A stretch of 40,172 bases of DNA from Candidatus Borkfalkia excrementavium (GCA_019115945.1 DXCO01000013.1:1-40172), one strand, 5' to 3'; shown: positions 21,969 to 30,815, counted from the first letter of the stretch. Notes: generated from the sequence alone by a model not told the origin. Numbers and translations: made by a program.

Positions 21969-23492
21969 TTACATCAGCGGCGCAAAAATGCGCAGGATAG
22001 AGCGATACATTCTCGTAAAGATATTTGCCTTGTTCTTTTTTTCCGTCACCAGTTCGCACTCGTCGCAGGTATTCAGGTAGTCTTCTTTCAGTTTATCCGC
22101 GATCTCCTTTTCAAAGAACATGATATCGCATTCGCAGTGGAGATAAAAACTTCTGAAATCCATATTGGAGGAGCCGATCAGCGCATATCTGTCGTCGCTG
22201 ACGATGCTTTTTGCGTGGATAAAACCGGGCGTATAACTGTAAATTTTGATCCCTTCTTTCAGAAGTTGCGTATAAAACGCTTTCGTGACGGCGAAAACAT
22301 ATTTTTTGTCTGGAATGTGCGGCACGGTAATGCGCACGTCCACGCCCGAATGCGCCGCAGTCACGAGCGCGCGTTTCATTTCGCTGTCGATGATCAGATA
22401 GGGGGTGTTGATATAGACGTATTTTTTCGCGTTGTAGATGATGCGCAGATATAAATCTTCGCAGATATTGGTGTTGTTTTCAAAGGGCATGTCGCTGAAG
22501 GGCAGGCACAGATATTTTCCGGGCGGGCATTCGGTCAGGTATTGCGTATAATTTTCTCCCGCCGATTTCAGCCCCCAAAGTTGCAGGAACATGGCGGTAA
22601 AGTTCTGCGTCGCGCGGCCTCTCACCATCACGCCCGTATCTTTCCAATGCCCGTGCAGTTCGATCTCGTTCGTGTACTCGTCCGCAATGTTGATGCCGCC
22701 CGTAAAAGCGGTGATCCCGTCGATCACCGCAATTTTGCGGTGCGTGCGGTTATTTTGTCCTACGTCGAGCACGGGGCGGAAGCGGTTGAAGCAGAGGCAT
22801 TTGATACCTTTTTTTTCCAATTTTGCGGCAAAGTCGGCGGGAACGCCCTTCATGGAGCCGATATCGTCGTAAATGACGCGCACGTCCACGCCCTTTGCCG
22901 CTTTGTCGCACAGGATCGTAAACACGCGGTTCCAGAATTTTCCCTCCGAAATTACGAAGTATTCGAGAAAGATGTATTTCTGCGCTTTCGCAAGTTCATC
23001 CTCCAGTTTTGCGCCGAATGTTTCCCCCGTGGAAAAATATTCGTATTCAAAGCAATCCGACGGGGTAAGGTAACCGTGTTCGGATACGAATTCCGCGCAC
23101 AGCGCGTCAAAATCTCCGCTTTCGGCAAAGCGTTCGGAAATATCGGGCAGTTCCTTATAGAGGCAACTCATTCTCCCGTAATCTCTCAAAAGCACTTTCA
23201 GTTTCCGCCTCGGTTTTCTGCGCCTGAGCAAAAGGTAAATGGGCACGCCGAAGGGCGGAAAAACCAGAATGGGCACGAGCCAGGCGATTTTATATTCCGC
23301 GTTGATGTCCGAATTGATGATATAAACGGTCAGGACCAGCCCGCCCGCAATGCAGAGCAGGTAAAAATAAAAGGCCGGCAGAAATCTTGTCGTCAGCAGA
23401 TAACTTCCGCCGACAACGACGACGATTTCAATCAGCAGCAGAATGGTGATAAACAAAAATCTGCCGGTCAGTATTTTCAGAAATTTGCGCAT
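21969..23492 (-). CDS. cls: Cardiolipin synthase
   Basis: A 507-residue membrane enzyme of the phospholipase D superfamily. It joins two phosphatidylglycerol molecules to make cardiolipin and glycerol. The N-terminus has two to three hydrophobic segments (residues about 10-85), then a basic RRRKPRRK stretch. Both HxKx4D motifs are present: HRKIAVID in the first half, followed by TGGIN, and HAKSIVSD in the second, followed by GSSNMDFRS. The length is normal for ClsA. It is the middle gene of a minus-strand operon, 50 bases after the MDR-like gene. The mature-sized protein shows no defect. Confidence 0.93.
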   Translation of the reverse strand: MRKFLKILTGRFLFITILLLIEIVVVVGGSYLLTTRFLPAFYFYLLCIAGGLVLTVYIINSDINAEYKIAWLVPILVFPPFGVPIYLLLRRRKPRRKLKVLLRDYGRMSCLYKELPDISERFAESGDFDALCAEFVSEHGYLTPSDCFEYEYFSTGETFGAKLEDELAKAQKYIFLEYFVISEGKFWNRVFTILCDKAAKGVDVRVIYDDIGSMKGVPADFAAKLEKKGIKCLCFNRFRPVLDVGQNNRTHRKIAVIDGITAFTGGINIADEYTNEIELHGHWKDTGVMVRGRATQNFTAMFLQLWGLKSAGENYTQYLTECPPGKYLCLPFSDMPFENNTNICEDLYLRIIYNAKKYVYINTPYLIIDSEMKRALVTAAHSGVDVRITVPHIPDKKYVFAVTKAFYTQLLKEGIKIYSYTPGFIHAKSIVSDDRYALIGSSNMDFRSFYLHCECDIMFFEKEIADKLKEDYLNTCDECELVTEKKNKANIFTRMYRSILRIFAPLM

Positions 23493-23542
23493 ATTGCGAG
23501 ACCTCGCGTAACCACGAAGCGGACGATCTCAAAAACCGTAAG

Positions 23543-24562
23543 TCAGATCAAATTGATGACCGCCGTTCCGGTACGGGAACCTTTTTCGAGCAGAGCCGCT
23601 TTTTCTTCCAATAATTTTTTCATGTCCGACAGGGGGTATTCCTGCGGGTAGATCGGGTTCAGGGTCAGCGCCTTGTTGACGAGAAGGTTGATCGCCGCCG
23701 CAGAGTGCATGTAATCGCTCTCCGCGCCCGTCAGCGTAAGGTTTTTGTCCATAGCCGCCTTCATGGGCAGAGAAAATTCAGGAAATTCCAACCCCGTATA
23801 CACCACCGTCCCCCGATCGGAAGTAAGTTTGAAGGGAAGATCCGCCGGGAGGGAGGTGAAAGAGAGGAACACGCTGCCCGCCGCCATCCTGCCTCCCGTG
23901 ATTTCCGACAGGTCGGAAAGGAGAGAGTCTCCCGCCTTTAACGTATAATAGATGCCGCACTGCGCCGCCTTTGCGAGCCGCTGTTCGTCCCCGTCGATGA
24001 GGATGGGCACGGCCTGATGCCAGATGAGCAGTTGGCTGAGGATGTTTCCGATAATGTCCGCCCCGATCACGGCGATGTGGGTGCCCTTGGGTACGTCCAG
24101 GCGGTCGATCACCGATTCGCACAGCGCCACGATCCCCGAAAAGAGCGCGTCGTTGTCGGATACGGAAGAGGGAAGGGGAGACAATGCGGATTCGTCCGTG
24201 ACGATAAAGTCGCGCAGATATCCGTCGGCGTCCAGCCCCGGGAAGCGCACGTTGGCGCAGTTGTCGTAATTGCCTTTCAGGCATTCGGGGCACTTGCCGC
24301 AGGGTGCGGCGCCTCCCAAAAAGACGCGCGAATTTTTTTCGACCGTCACGCACCCGCTGCCCGCCTCGGTAACGACGCCCACGGCAAACATTCCGGGGAT
24401 GAACGGGTATTTGGGTTTGGAAACGCCGGAATACCGCCTGATTTCCGGCTGCCCGATCATGACTTTTGTGATTTTTACTTTGGCTTGGGTGTCAGACGAA
24501 ATATTGTCCGGGCGCTCTTCCTCGGTAAGGACTTTGGGGGAAATGATTTTCCAGATCTTCAT
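23543..24562 (-). CDS. Zinc-type MDR dehydrogenase-like protein lacking the usual catalytic zinc ligands
   Basis: A 339-residue protein of the medium-chain dehydrogenase/reductase superfamily. The N-terminal GroES-like part keeps the structural zinc site (CGKCPECLKGNYDNC, four Cys). A Rossmann-like part follows, with GTHIAVIGADIIGN and LIDGDEQRL. The usual first catalytic Cys (in a GICGSD-type motif) is replaced around VMIGQPEIRRY, and the GHE motif reads GMF. Classical alcohol dehydrogenation is therefore doubtful. The ATG at 24562 is chosen because of the TGAGGT ribosome-binding site and the promoter just upstream; a longer frame back to 24724 would cross that promoter. It is the first gene of the operon with cls and the HAD phosphatase. 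Confidence 0.82.
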   Translation of the reverse strand: MKIWKIISPKVLTEEERPDNISSDTQAKVKITKVMIGQPEIRRYSGVSKPKYPFIPGMFAVGVVTEAGSGCVTVEKNSRVFLGGAAPCGKCPECLKGNYDNCANVRFPGLDADGYLRDFIVTDESALSPLPSSVSDNDALFSGIVALCESVIDRLDVPKGTHIAVIGADIIGNILSQLLIWHQAVPILIDGDEQRLAKAAQCGIYYTLKAGDSLLSDLSEITGGRMAAGSVFLSFTSLPADLPFKLTSDRGTVVYTGLEFPEFSLPMKAAMDKNLTLTGAESDYMHSAAAINLLVNKALTLNPIYPQEYPLSDMKKLLEEKAALLEKGSRTGTAVINLI

Positions 24563-24595
24563 GCATACCTCACGGATTTGCTTGATTTTGTCTTC

Positions 24596-24624
24596 ATTAT
24601 AGCGAAAAAGCAAAAAATAAGCAA
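24596..24624 (-). promoter_or_regulatory. Promoter of the MDR-cls-HAD operon
   Basis: On the minus strand, TTGCTT (24624-24619), a 17-base spacer and TATAAT (24601-24596) lie about 34 bases before the start codon. It is divergent from the rpmE promoter. Confidence 0.8.
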
Positions 24625-24758
24625 GCGAAAAGGCGCCTTGTACCCATTCAAAGTTTTCGGGCGCGGCGCAAAAGGGCGCAAAAGGCGAATGCGCATGTCC
24701 GTGCAGAAGAATAGTTTGCACCAAAGGGAAAAATTTTTTTCATGTATGCCTTTTCTGT

Positions 24759-24787
24759 TTGACTTGTACGAAAAAATAATATATAAT
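24759..24787 (+). promoter_or_regulatory. Promoter of rpmE
   Basis: TTGACT (24759-24764), a 17-base spacer and a consensus TATAAT (24782-24787) leave a leader of about 36 bases. That leaves no room for a structured L31 autoregulatory leader. Confidence 0.9.
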
Positions 24788-24829
24788 AAATCAGCATCTT
24801 AACGGAAATAAGTCAAAAGAGGTGAAATT

Positions 24830-25033
24830 ATGAAACCCGATATACATCCCGAGTATCACGAGGTCACCGTGACCTGCGCCTGCGGCGCCACTTTCAAGAC
24901 GGGCACGACCAAAAAGGGCGATACCCTCAAAGTGGATATTTGCAGCAAATGCCATCCTTTCTTTACAGGCAGACAGAAACTCGTTGACACAGGCGGCAGA
25001 GTCGATAAGTTCAAAAAAAGATACGGAATTTGA
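24830..25033 (+). CDS. rpmE: 50S ribosomal protein L31 (bL31), zinc-binding form
   Basis: A 67-residue ribosomal large-subunit protein. It begins [20 protein letters not shown], and the CxC pair together with the later [10 protein letters not shown] CxxC gives the four zinc ligands of the C+ form of bL31. [12 protein letters not shown] is the family C-terminus. The ribosome-binding site AGAGGTG precedes the ATG. A hairpin-T-tract follows immediately, so most transcripts probably end there, with some read-through into the DUF1385-PrmC gene. Confidence 0.97.
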   Translation: MKPDIHPEYHEVTVTCACGATFKTGTTKKGDTLKVDICSKCHPFFTGRQKLVDTGGRVDKFKKRYGI

Positions 25034-25044
25034 TTTTGTGTTTT

Positions 25045-25080
25045 CAGCTCTAAGTGTTTGCTTGGGGCTGATTTTATTTT
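25045..25080 (+). terminator. Terminator after rpmE
   Basis: CAGCTCTAAG (25045-25054) pairs with CTTGGGGCTG (25061-25070), including G-U pairs, over a 6-base loop. ATTTTATTTT follows. The presence of genes of the same operon type downstream suggests partial termination. Confidence 0.75.
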
Positions 25081-25116
25081 CCGACAGGAAAGGAACGGAT
25101 TCGGAGATTCTGCCAG

Positions 25117-26952
25117 ATGAGCAAAAAGAAAAAAGGGGACAGGCGCACGTACATCGGCGGTCAGGCCGTGCTGGAAGGCGTCATGATGCGCGGCAAAACG
25201 GCGTATGCGACCGCCGTGCGCGATCCCGAAGGCAACATTCAGGTGGAGAGCCGCAGGCTCAAAACCTCCAAAAAGCAAAAGATCGTCTCGAAGATCCCGC
25301 TCGTGCGCGGCGTGGTGAATTTCGTCTCCTCGCTCGTGGTGGGGGCCAAGATCCTGATGCGCAGCGCCGAAGTATACGGCGACGTCGGCGAGCCTTCTAA
25401 ATTCGAAAAGTGGTGCGAGGAAAAACTGCATCTGAACGTCATGTCCGCAGTTTCGTTCATCGCTACCCTTCTCGGTATCTTGCTCGCCGTGGGGCTGTTC
25501 GTATTTCTTCCCATGCTTTTGGCCGATCTTCTCGTCGATTCGGGAGACTGGCTTGTCCGCTACAGCATCGGCTACAATCTGATCCAGGGCGGGCTCCGTC
25601 TGATCATTTTTATCTTATATATTGTCGCGATCACGGCGATGAAGGACATCCGCCGCGTATTCATGTATCACGGCGCCGAGCATAAAACGATCACCTGTTT
25701 CGAAAAGGGTATGCCTCTGACGCCCGAAAACGCAAAAAAATGTTCACGCATCCACGACCGCTGCGGCACGACCTTTCTCTTTCTGGTCATGGCGGTCAGC
25801 ATCATCGTCTTTTCCGTCGTCAACTGGGTGTGCGACGAATATCTCGACATTTTCAATTACGGAAAAGTCGTCAATTTTCTCATTCAGTTTTCCATAAAAA
25901 TTTTGTTCCTGCCTTTTGTCGCGGGGCTTTCGTACGAAGTTTTGAAACTTCTTGCCAAATCGCAGAGCAAGATCCTGCTCCCCATCAAGGCGCCGGGCTT
26001 TGCCCTGCAAAAACTGACCACGCGCGAACCGACGGACGACATGCTCGAAGTGGCGATCGCCGCCTTTAACCGCGTGTACGACATGGACGAGGATCCCTCG
26101 CGTCCCGAAACGGATTTCACCGTTTCCAAATCGGTCAAAAAATACACGGAAGAACTGAAAGCGATCTTTGCGGAGAAGGGGATAGACGAGAGCGACGCAG
26201 AGTGGCTGGTTTCCCTCAAAACGGGTGTCCCGCGCAGTGAACTTGCCCAAACGGACACTCTCATTGTGCCGAGCAAAGTGCGCGAACTCGACGAGATCGC
26301 CGGCGAGCGCCTCACGGGGAAGCCCCTTTGGTACATCCTGGGCACCGCAGAGTTTTACGGTTACGAGATCAAGGTGGACGGGCGCGTATTGATCCCCCGT
26401 CCCGAAACGGAACTTCTCGCGGAAAATGCGGTCAAAAGTCTGGAAGAGGGAGACAAGGTGCTCGATCTCTGCACGGGCAGCGGCTGCGTGGCGATCGCCG
26501 TATGCAAACAGGCCGCGGAAAAGAAACTGGGCGTTTCCGTCACGGCCTCCGATATCAGCAAAGACGCGCTCGAACTTGCGGAAGAAAACGCGCGCGAAAA
26601 CGGCGCGGACATTAAATTTATCGAGAGCGATCTCTTTGCCTCCGTCCGCGGCAAATTCAACCTGATCGTCAGCAATCCGCCCTACGTAAAGAGCGGGGAA
26701 CTGAAAGAACTGCAGAAAGAAGTGAAAGATCACGAACCCGCGCTCGCGCTCGACGGGGGCGAGGACGGATTGGATTTCTACCGCCGCATCGCGGCGGAGG
26801 CGCCCAAACATCTCGTCAAGGGCGGCACGCTCCTTCTGGAATGTGGTGCCGGGCAGGCGCAGGAGATCGTCAAACTTCTCGGAAAATTCGAATATACGAT
26901 GATCATGCGCGACTACAACGACGTAGAGCGCTTTATCCGCGCGGTGCTGTAA
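25117..26952 (+). CDS. prmC: DUF1385 membrane protein fused to PrmC (release-factor glutamine methyltransferase)
   Basis: A 611-residue two-part protein. Residues 1 to about 325 are a complete DUF1385 domain: YIGGQAVLEGVMMRGK near the N-terminus, several membrane segments, and YHGAEHKTITCFE. About 340-611 are a complete PrmC, with an N-terminal helical domain containing GKPLWYILG, RPETE, the SAM site DLCTGSGCVAIAV and the catalytic NPPY at 520-523. PrmC methylates the Gln of the GGQ motif in release factors, and prfA follows 21 bases later. DUF1385 and prmC are usually separate adjacent genes in Clostridia. Here the frame is continuous, with an acidic linker (MDEDPSRPETD). The fusion would tether the methyltransferase to the membrane. 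The gene lacks a strong Shine-Dalgarno. Confidence 0.92.
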   Translation: MSKKKKGDRRTYIGGQAVLEGVMMRGKTAYATAVRDPEGNIQVESRRLKTSKKQKIVSKIPLVRGVVNFVSSLVVGAKILMRSAEVYGDVGEPSKFEKWCEEKLHLNVMSAVSFIATLLGILLAVGLFVFLPMLLADLLVDSGDWLVRYSIGYNLIQGGLRLIIFILYIVAITAMKDIRRVFMYHGAEHKTITCFEKGMPLTPENAKKCSRIHDRCGTTFLFLVMAVSIIVFSVVNWVCDEYLDIFNYGKVVNFLIQFSIKILFLPFVAGLSYEVLKLLAKSQSKILLPIKAPGFALQKLTTREPTDDMLEVAIAAFNRVYDMDEDPSRPETDFTVSKSVKKYTEELKAIFAEKGIDESDAEWLVSLKTGVPRSELAQTDTLIVPSKVRELDEIAGERLTGKPLWYILGTAEFYGYEIKVDGRVLIPRPETELLAENAVKSLEEGDKVLDLCTGSGCVAIAVCKQAAEKKLGVSVTASDISKDALELAEENARENGADIKFIESDLFASVRGKFNLIVSNPPYVKSGELKELQKEVKDHEPALALDGGEDGLDFYRRIAAEAPKHLVKGGTLLLECGAGQAQEIVKLLGKFEYTMIMRDYNDVERFIRAVL

Positions 26953-26962
26953 AGCGCCCGCC

Positions 26963-26967
26963 GAGGG
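26963..26967 (+). promoter_or_regulatory. Ribosome-binding site deciding the prfA start
   Basis: GAGGG directly abuts an ATG at 26968 but is six bases from the ATG at 26974. The second ATG, giving MIKKLEDILGRY, is therefore preferred. Confidence 0.75.
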
Positions 26968-26973
26968 ATGTTT

Positions 26974-28047
26974 ATGATTAAAAAACTGGAAGACATTTTG
27001 GGCAGATATCTGCGCCTCTCCGAAGAAATGGCGGATCCCGCCGTCATTTCCGACACCGAGCGCTGGACGAAATGCGCCAAGGAACATGCCGAATTATCCG
27101 AAGCGGCGGAAAAATATCTCGAATACAAGCGCACGGAAAAGCAGATGAACGACGCCTTTTCCGTTGCGGAAACGGAGACCGACCGCGAGATGAAGCAACT
27201 GCTCACCGACGAGGGGTACGCCCTCAAAGAGAAACTTTCGGAAATTTACGGCGAATTGCGCATCCTTCTGCTACCCAAAGACAAAAACGACGAGCGCAAC
27301 GTCGTAATGGAGATCCGCGGCGGCGCGGGCGGCGACGAAGCGAACCTCTTTGCGGCGGAACTGTATTCCATGTACTGCCGCTATGCGGAGAGCATGCGCT
27401 GGAAAACGGAGATCATCGAGGCGAATGAGACGGAACTCGGCGGCATGAAAGAAGTCGTGTTTACCGTTTCCGGCAAGGGGGTTTACAGCAAACTCAAATA
27501 CGAAAGCGGCGTGCACCGCGTGCAGCGCGTTCCCGAAACGGAGTCGCAGGGCAGGGTGCATACGTCCACTGTCACGGTCGCGGTGCTTCCCGAGCCCGAA
27601 GACGTGGAAGTGGAGATCAACGAAAAAGATCTGAAGATCGACACTTACCGTTCGGGCGGCGCGGGCGGACAGCATATCAATAAGACGGAAAGTTGCATCC
27701 GCATCACCCATCTTCCCACGGGCATCGTCGTGACCTGTCAGGACGAACGCTCGCAGATCAAAAACCGCGAAAAGGCGATGAAGGTGCTCAAAAGCCGCCT
27801 TTACGATTTTTACAATTCCAAATATCAGAGCGATTATGCGGAAAACAGGAAAAGCCAGGTCGGCACGGGGGACAGGAGCGAGCGCATCCGCACGTACAAC
27901 TTCCCGCAGAACCGTGTCACCGATCACCGCATCGGCCTGACGCTGTATTCGCTCGATCATTTCATGCTCGGCGACATCGGCCAGATGCTCGAAGCGCTCG
28001 CCATCGCCGACAGAGAAGCGCAGTTATCCTCATCGGAAGAAGGTTGA
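26974..28047 (+). CDS. prfA: Peptide chain release factor 1
   Basis: A 357-residue cytosolic factor that recognises UAA and UAG stop codons and triggers peptide release. GGAGGDEANLFAAEL lies in the central domain. PET in HRVQRVPETESQGR is the codon-recognising PxT motif. GGQ at residues 231-233 (RSGGAGGQHINKTES) is the catalytic motif, methylated by PrmC, whose gene lies just upstream. The length is standard. It is co-transcribed with the DUF1385-PrmC gene and probably with the aminotransferase that starts 42 bases after its stop. Confidence 0.96.
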   Translation: MIKKLEDILGRYLRLSEEMADPAVISDTERWTKCAKEHAELSEAAEKYLEYKRTEKQMNDAFSVAETETDREMKQLLTDEGYALKEKLSEIYGELRILLLPKDKNDERNVVMEIRGGAGGDEANLFAAELYSMYCRYAESMRWKTEIIEANETELGGMKEVVFTVSGKGVYSKLKYESGVHRVQRVPETESQGRVHTSTVTVAVLPEPEDVEVEINEKDLKIDTYRSGGAGGQHINKTESCIRITHLPTGIVVTCQDERSQIKNREKAMKVLKSRLYDFYNSKYQSDYAENRKSQVGTGDRSERIRTYNFPQNRVTDHRIGLTLYSLDHFMLGDIGQMLEALAIADREAQLSSSEEG

Positions 28048-28089
28048 CCGCGCGCGGAACAGGAAAAAATTTTTACGAGGTAAACATAT

Positions 28090-29280
28090 ATGAGCATTAC
28101 GAAAAGGATCTCATCCATCTCCCCCTCACTGACGCTTGCCATCACCGCCAAGGCAAAGGCGATGAAGGCGGAAGGAAAATCCGTGATCGGTTTCGGTGCG
28201 GGCGAGCCCGATTTCAATACGCCGCAGCACATTATCGACGCCGCGAAAAAGGCGCTGGATAACGGCTGCACGAAATATACGCCCTCTTCCGGCCTTCCCG
28301 AGCTCCGCAAAAAGATCGCGGAAAAATTCAAAGAGGAAAACGGCCTCGGTTACGATTTTTCGCAGATCATCGTCTCTTCGGGCGCGAAGCATTCCATTTT
28401 CAACGCCGTGTTTGCGCTCATCGAGGAAGGGGACGAGGTGATCATTCCCGCGCCTTATTGGCTTACATATCCCGAAGTCGTCAAAGTCTGCGGCGGGGTG
28501 AGCGTGTTCGTCGAAGGGCATAAGGAAAACCATTTCAAGATCAGTCCGGAAGACCTCAAAAAGGCGATCACGCCGAAAACGAAAATGCTCATATTCAATT
28601 CTCCCTCCAACCCCACGGGCGCCGTGTATACGGAAGAGGAGATCCGCGCCCTCGGCAAGGTGTGCGAAGAAGCGGGCATCTGGGTCTTGTCCGACGAAAT
28701 TTATTCCAAACTCATCTACGACGGCGTAAAGCATTTCTCCATGGCGCAGGTGAGCGAAAAACTCAAAGAAAAGACGGTCATCATCAACGGCGTATCCAAA
28801 ACGTATGCCATGACGGGCTGGCGCATCGGCTGGCTCGCCGCGCCGAAGGAAGTTGCCAAGGCCATCGACTCTTTCCAGAGCCACGCCACCTCCAACCCCG
28901 CGAGCGTATCGCAGTATGCCGCGCTCGCCGCGCTCAACGGCAGCGAGGAAGAACTTGTCCGTATGCGCGACATTTTCAACGACCGCCGCAAATTCATGAT
29001 CTCTCGGATCCGCGGGATCGAGGGGTTGGACTGCATCGAACCGGACGGCGCCTTTTATATCATGCTCATCGTCAAAAATCTGTACGGCAAGCGCTTCAAC
29101 GGCAGAAAGATCCTCGGCTCGCTGGACGTGGCGGACATGCTTCTCGAAAAGGGCGTGGCGGTCGTCCCGGGCATCGCGTTCGGCGACGACGAGTGCGTCC
29201 GCCTCTCCTATGCCATTTCGAAAGAGGACATCGCGGCCGGCCTCGACCGCATCGAAGAGTTTGTCAAGGAGGTCTTTTAA
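28090..29280 (+). CDS. Pyridoxal-phosphate aminotransferase, aspartate aminotransferase type
   Basis: A 396-residue cytosolic fold-type I PLP enzyme of the class Ib aspartate aminotransferase group. It exchanges amino groups between aspartate and 2-oxoglutarate. GAGEPDFNTP, KYTPSSGLPELR, PAPYWLTYPE, NSPSNPTGAVY and the PLP-binding Lys in NGVSKTYAMTGWRIGW are all present, and a terminal Arg in CVRLSYA binds the substrate carboxylate. The ribosome-binding site GAGGT precedes the ATG. The next gene starts only four bases after its stop, and that gene's ribosome-binding site (AAGGAGG) lies inside this one, so the two are translated together. Confidence 0.92.
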   Translation: MSITKRISSISPSLTLAITAKAKAMKAEGKSVIGFGAGEPDFNTPQHIIDAAKKALDNGCTKYTPSSGLPELRKKIAEKFKEENGLGYDFSQIIVSSGAKHSIFNAVFALIEEGDEVIIPAPYWLTYPEVVKVCGGVSVFVEGHKENHFKISPEDLKKAITPKTKMLIFNSPSNPTGAVYTEEEIRALGKVCEEAGIWVLSDEIYSKLIYDGVKHFSMAQVSEKLKEKTVIINGVSKTYAMTGWRIGWLAAPKEVAKAIDSFQSHATSNPASVSQYAALAALNGSEEELVRMRDIFNDRRKFMISRIRGIEGLDCIEPDGAFYIMLIVKNLYGKRFNGRKILGSLDVADMLLEKGVAVVPGIAFGDDECVRLSYAISKEDIAAGLDRIEEFVKEVF

Positions 29281-29283
29281 GCC

Positions 29284-30690
29284 GTGATCTATTTTGACAA
29301 AAGTAAAAATCTTCTGGAAGAGGATAAATATCACTACCAGTTGCAGGACGTGAAAGAGCCCGAACTGTTCCGCGATATATATCCCTACGAAGAGATCCCG
29401 AAAATCGTATTCAATTATCGGCACGTGCCGATGGACATGCCCGCGGAGATCTGGATCACGGACACGACTTTCCGCGACGGCCAGCAGTCCACGTCGCCCT
29501 TCACGGTCAGGCAGATCGTGGAATTGTTCAAATTGATGTCCCGCCTCGGCGGGCCGAAGGGCATCGTGCGCCAGAGCGAGTTTTTCCTGTACAGCGAAAA
29601 GGACCGCCGCGCCCTGAAAGAGTGCCAGGACCTCGGGCTGAAATTTCCCGAGATCACGACATGGATCCGCGCGAACGAAAAAGATTTTGAACTCGTAAAG
29701 GATGCGGGCGTCGAGGAAACGGGCATTCTGGTAAGTTGCTCGGATTACCATATTTTCAAAAAAATGAATCTCACCCGCTCGCAGGCGATGGACAAATATC
29801 TCGGCATCGTCAAGAGCGCGCTTTCGCACGGCATCAAACCCCGCTGCCATTTCGAAGACCTCACCCGTGCGGACTTTTACGGCTTCGTCGTGCCGTTCGC
29901 GAACGAACTGATGAAACTTTCCCGCGAGAGCGGCATCCCCATCAAGATCCGCATGTGCGACACGATGGGCTTCGGCGTCAATTATCCGGGAACGAGCGTA
30001 CCGCGCAGCGTGCAGGGCCTCGTGTACGGCCTGCATCACCATGCCGAAGTCCCGAGCGAAATGCTCGAGTGGCACGGGCACAACGATTTTTACAAGGTGG
30101 TCACCAACGCGACGACGGCCTGGCTGTACGGCGCAAGTTCCGTCAACTGCTCTCTTTTGGGCATCGGCGAGCGCACGGGCAACTGCCCGCTCGAGGCGAT
30201 GGCGATCGAATACGCCTCTCTGCGCGGCACGGACGACGGCATGGATTTTACGGCGATCACGGATATCGCGCGCTTTTTCGAAGAGGAACTGGGCTATATC
30301 ATTCCTCCCAACACGCCCTTTGTGGGTCGCGCGTTCAACGCGACGCGCGCGGGCATCCATGCGGACGGCATGCTCAAAGATCCTGAGATCTACAACATTT
30401 TCGATACGGAAAAACTTCTCAACCGTCCGGCGCGCGTATCCATCAACAACGCGAGCGGCCTTGCCGGCATCGCCTATTGGATCAACGACTATTATTATCT
30501 GCCCGAAGAACTCAAGATCGACAAGCGCGATCCGCTCGTGCTCGCGATGAAAGAGATCATCGATAAAGAGTACGACGAGGGCAGGAACAGCGTTTTGGGC
30601 GACGACGAACTGGACAACATGATCCGCCGGATCGACCGCGACAAACACAGAGAGTTCGTCGCGTACGGCAGGCTCAAACGGTGCGACTGA
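29284..30690 (+). CDS. DRE-TIM metallolyase family enzyme, likely Re-type citrate synthase
   Basis: A 468-residue cytosolic enzyme of the isopropylmalate/homocitrate synthase superfamily. DTTFRDGQQS carries the metal-binding Asp and catalytic Arg, EWHGHNDF the metal-binding His pair, and GERTGNCPLEAM the acyl-CoA region. The C-terminal leucine-sensing LeuA domain is absent. NYRHVPMDMPAEIWITDTTF and the general plan agree with my recollection of the Re-citrate synthase of Clostridium kluyveri, which makes citrate from oxaloacetate and acetyl-CoA in anaerobes lacking the usual enzyme. The start is GTG, with the ribosome-binding site AAGGAGG inside the upstream aminotransferase gene. Isopropylmalate or homocitrate synthase remain alternatives. 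The metabolic link is oxaloacetate: the aminotransferase makes or uses it. Confidence 0.75.
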   Translation: MIYFDKSKNLLEEDKYHYQLQDVKEPELFRDIYPYEEIPKIVFNYRHVPMDMPAEIWITDTTFRDGQQSTSPFTVRQIVELFKLMSRLGGPKGIVRQSEFFLYSEKDRRALKECQDLGLKFPEITTWIRANEKDFELVKDAGVEETGILVSCSDYHIFKKMNLTRSQAMDKYLGIVKSALSHGIKPRCHFEDLTRADFYGFVVPFANELMKLSRESGIPIKIRMCDTMGFGVNYPGTSVPRSVQGLVYGLHHHAEVPSEMLEWHGHNDFYKVVTNATTAWLYGASSVNCSLLGIGERTGNCPLEAMAIEYASLRGTDDGMDFTAITDIARFFEEELGYIIPPNTPFVGRAFNATRAGIHADGMLKDPEIYNIFDTEKLLNRPARVSINNASGLAGIAYWINDYYYLPEELKIDKRDPLVLAMKEIIDKEYDEGRNSVLGDDELDNMIRRIDRDKHREFVAYGRLKRCD

Positions 30691-30754
30691 AACGCCGCAG
30701 AGGGCGCCGTTTTGAAAAAACACAAAAATATCTCAAAATATTTTCAAAAAGATA

Positions 30755-30783
30755 TTGAAAGATTTGAAAAACTGTTGTAAAAT
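30755..30783 (+). promoter_or_regulatory. Promoter of the small P-loop protein gene
   Basis: TTGAAA (30755-30760), a 17-base spacer and TAAAAT (30778-30783) stand 33 bases before the start codon in an AT-rich stretch. Confidence 0.75.
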
Positions 30784-30815
30784 ATAGATACCAACAAAAA
30801 TAAACGGAGGTTCCA

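Noticed and set aside
24563-24724. N-terminal extension of the MDR dehydrogenase-like protein by 54 residues
   Set aside because: It would cross a good TTGCTT-N17-TATAAT promoter. The ATG at 24562 has a TGAGGT ribosome-binding site and a family-like N-terminus.
28126-30723. An 865-codon minus-strand frame opposite the aminotransferase and citrate-synthase-like genes
   Set aside because: Same codon-register effect. Both sense genes have full family motifs and ribosome-binding sites.
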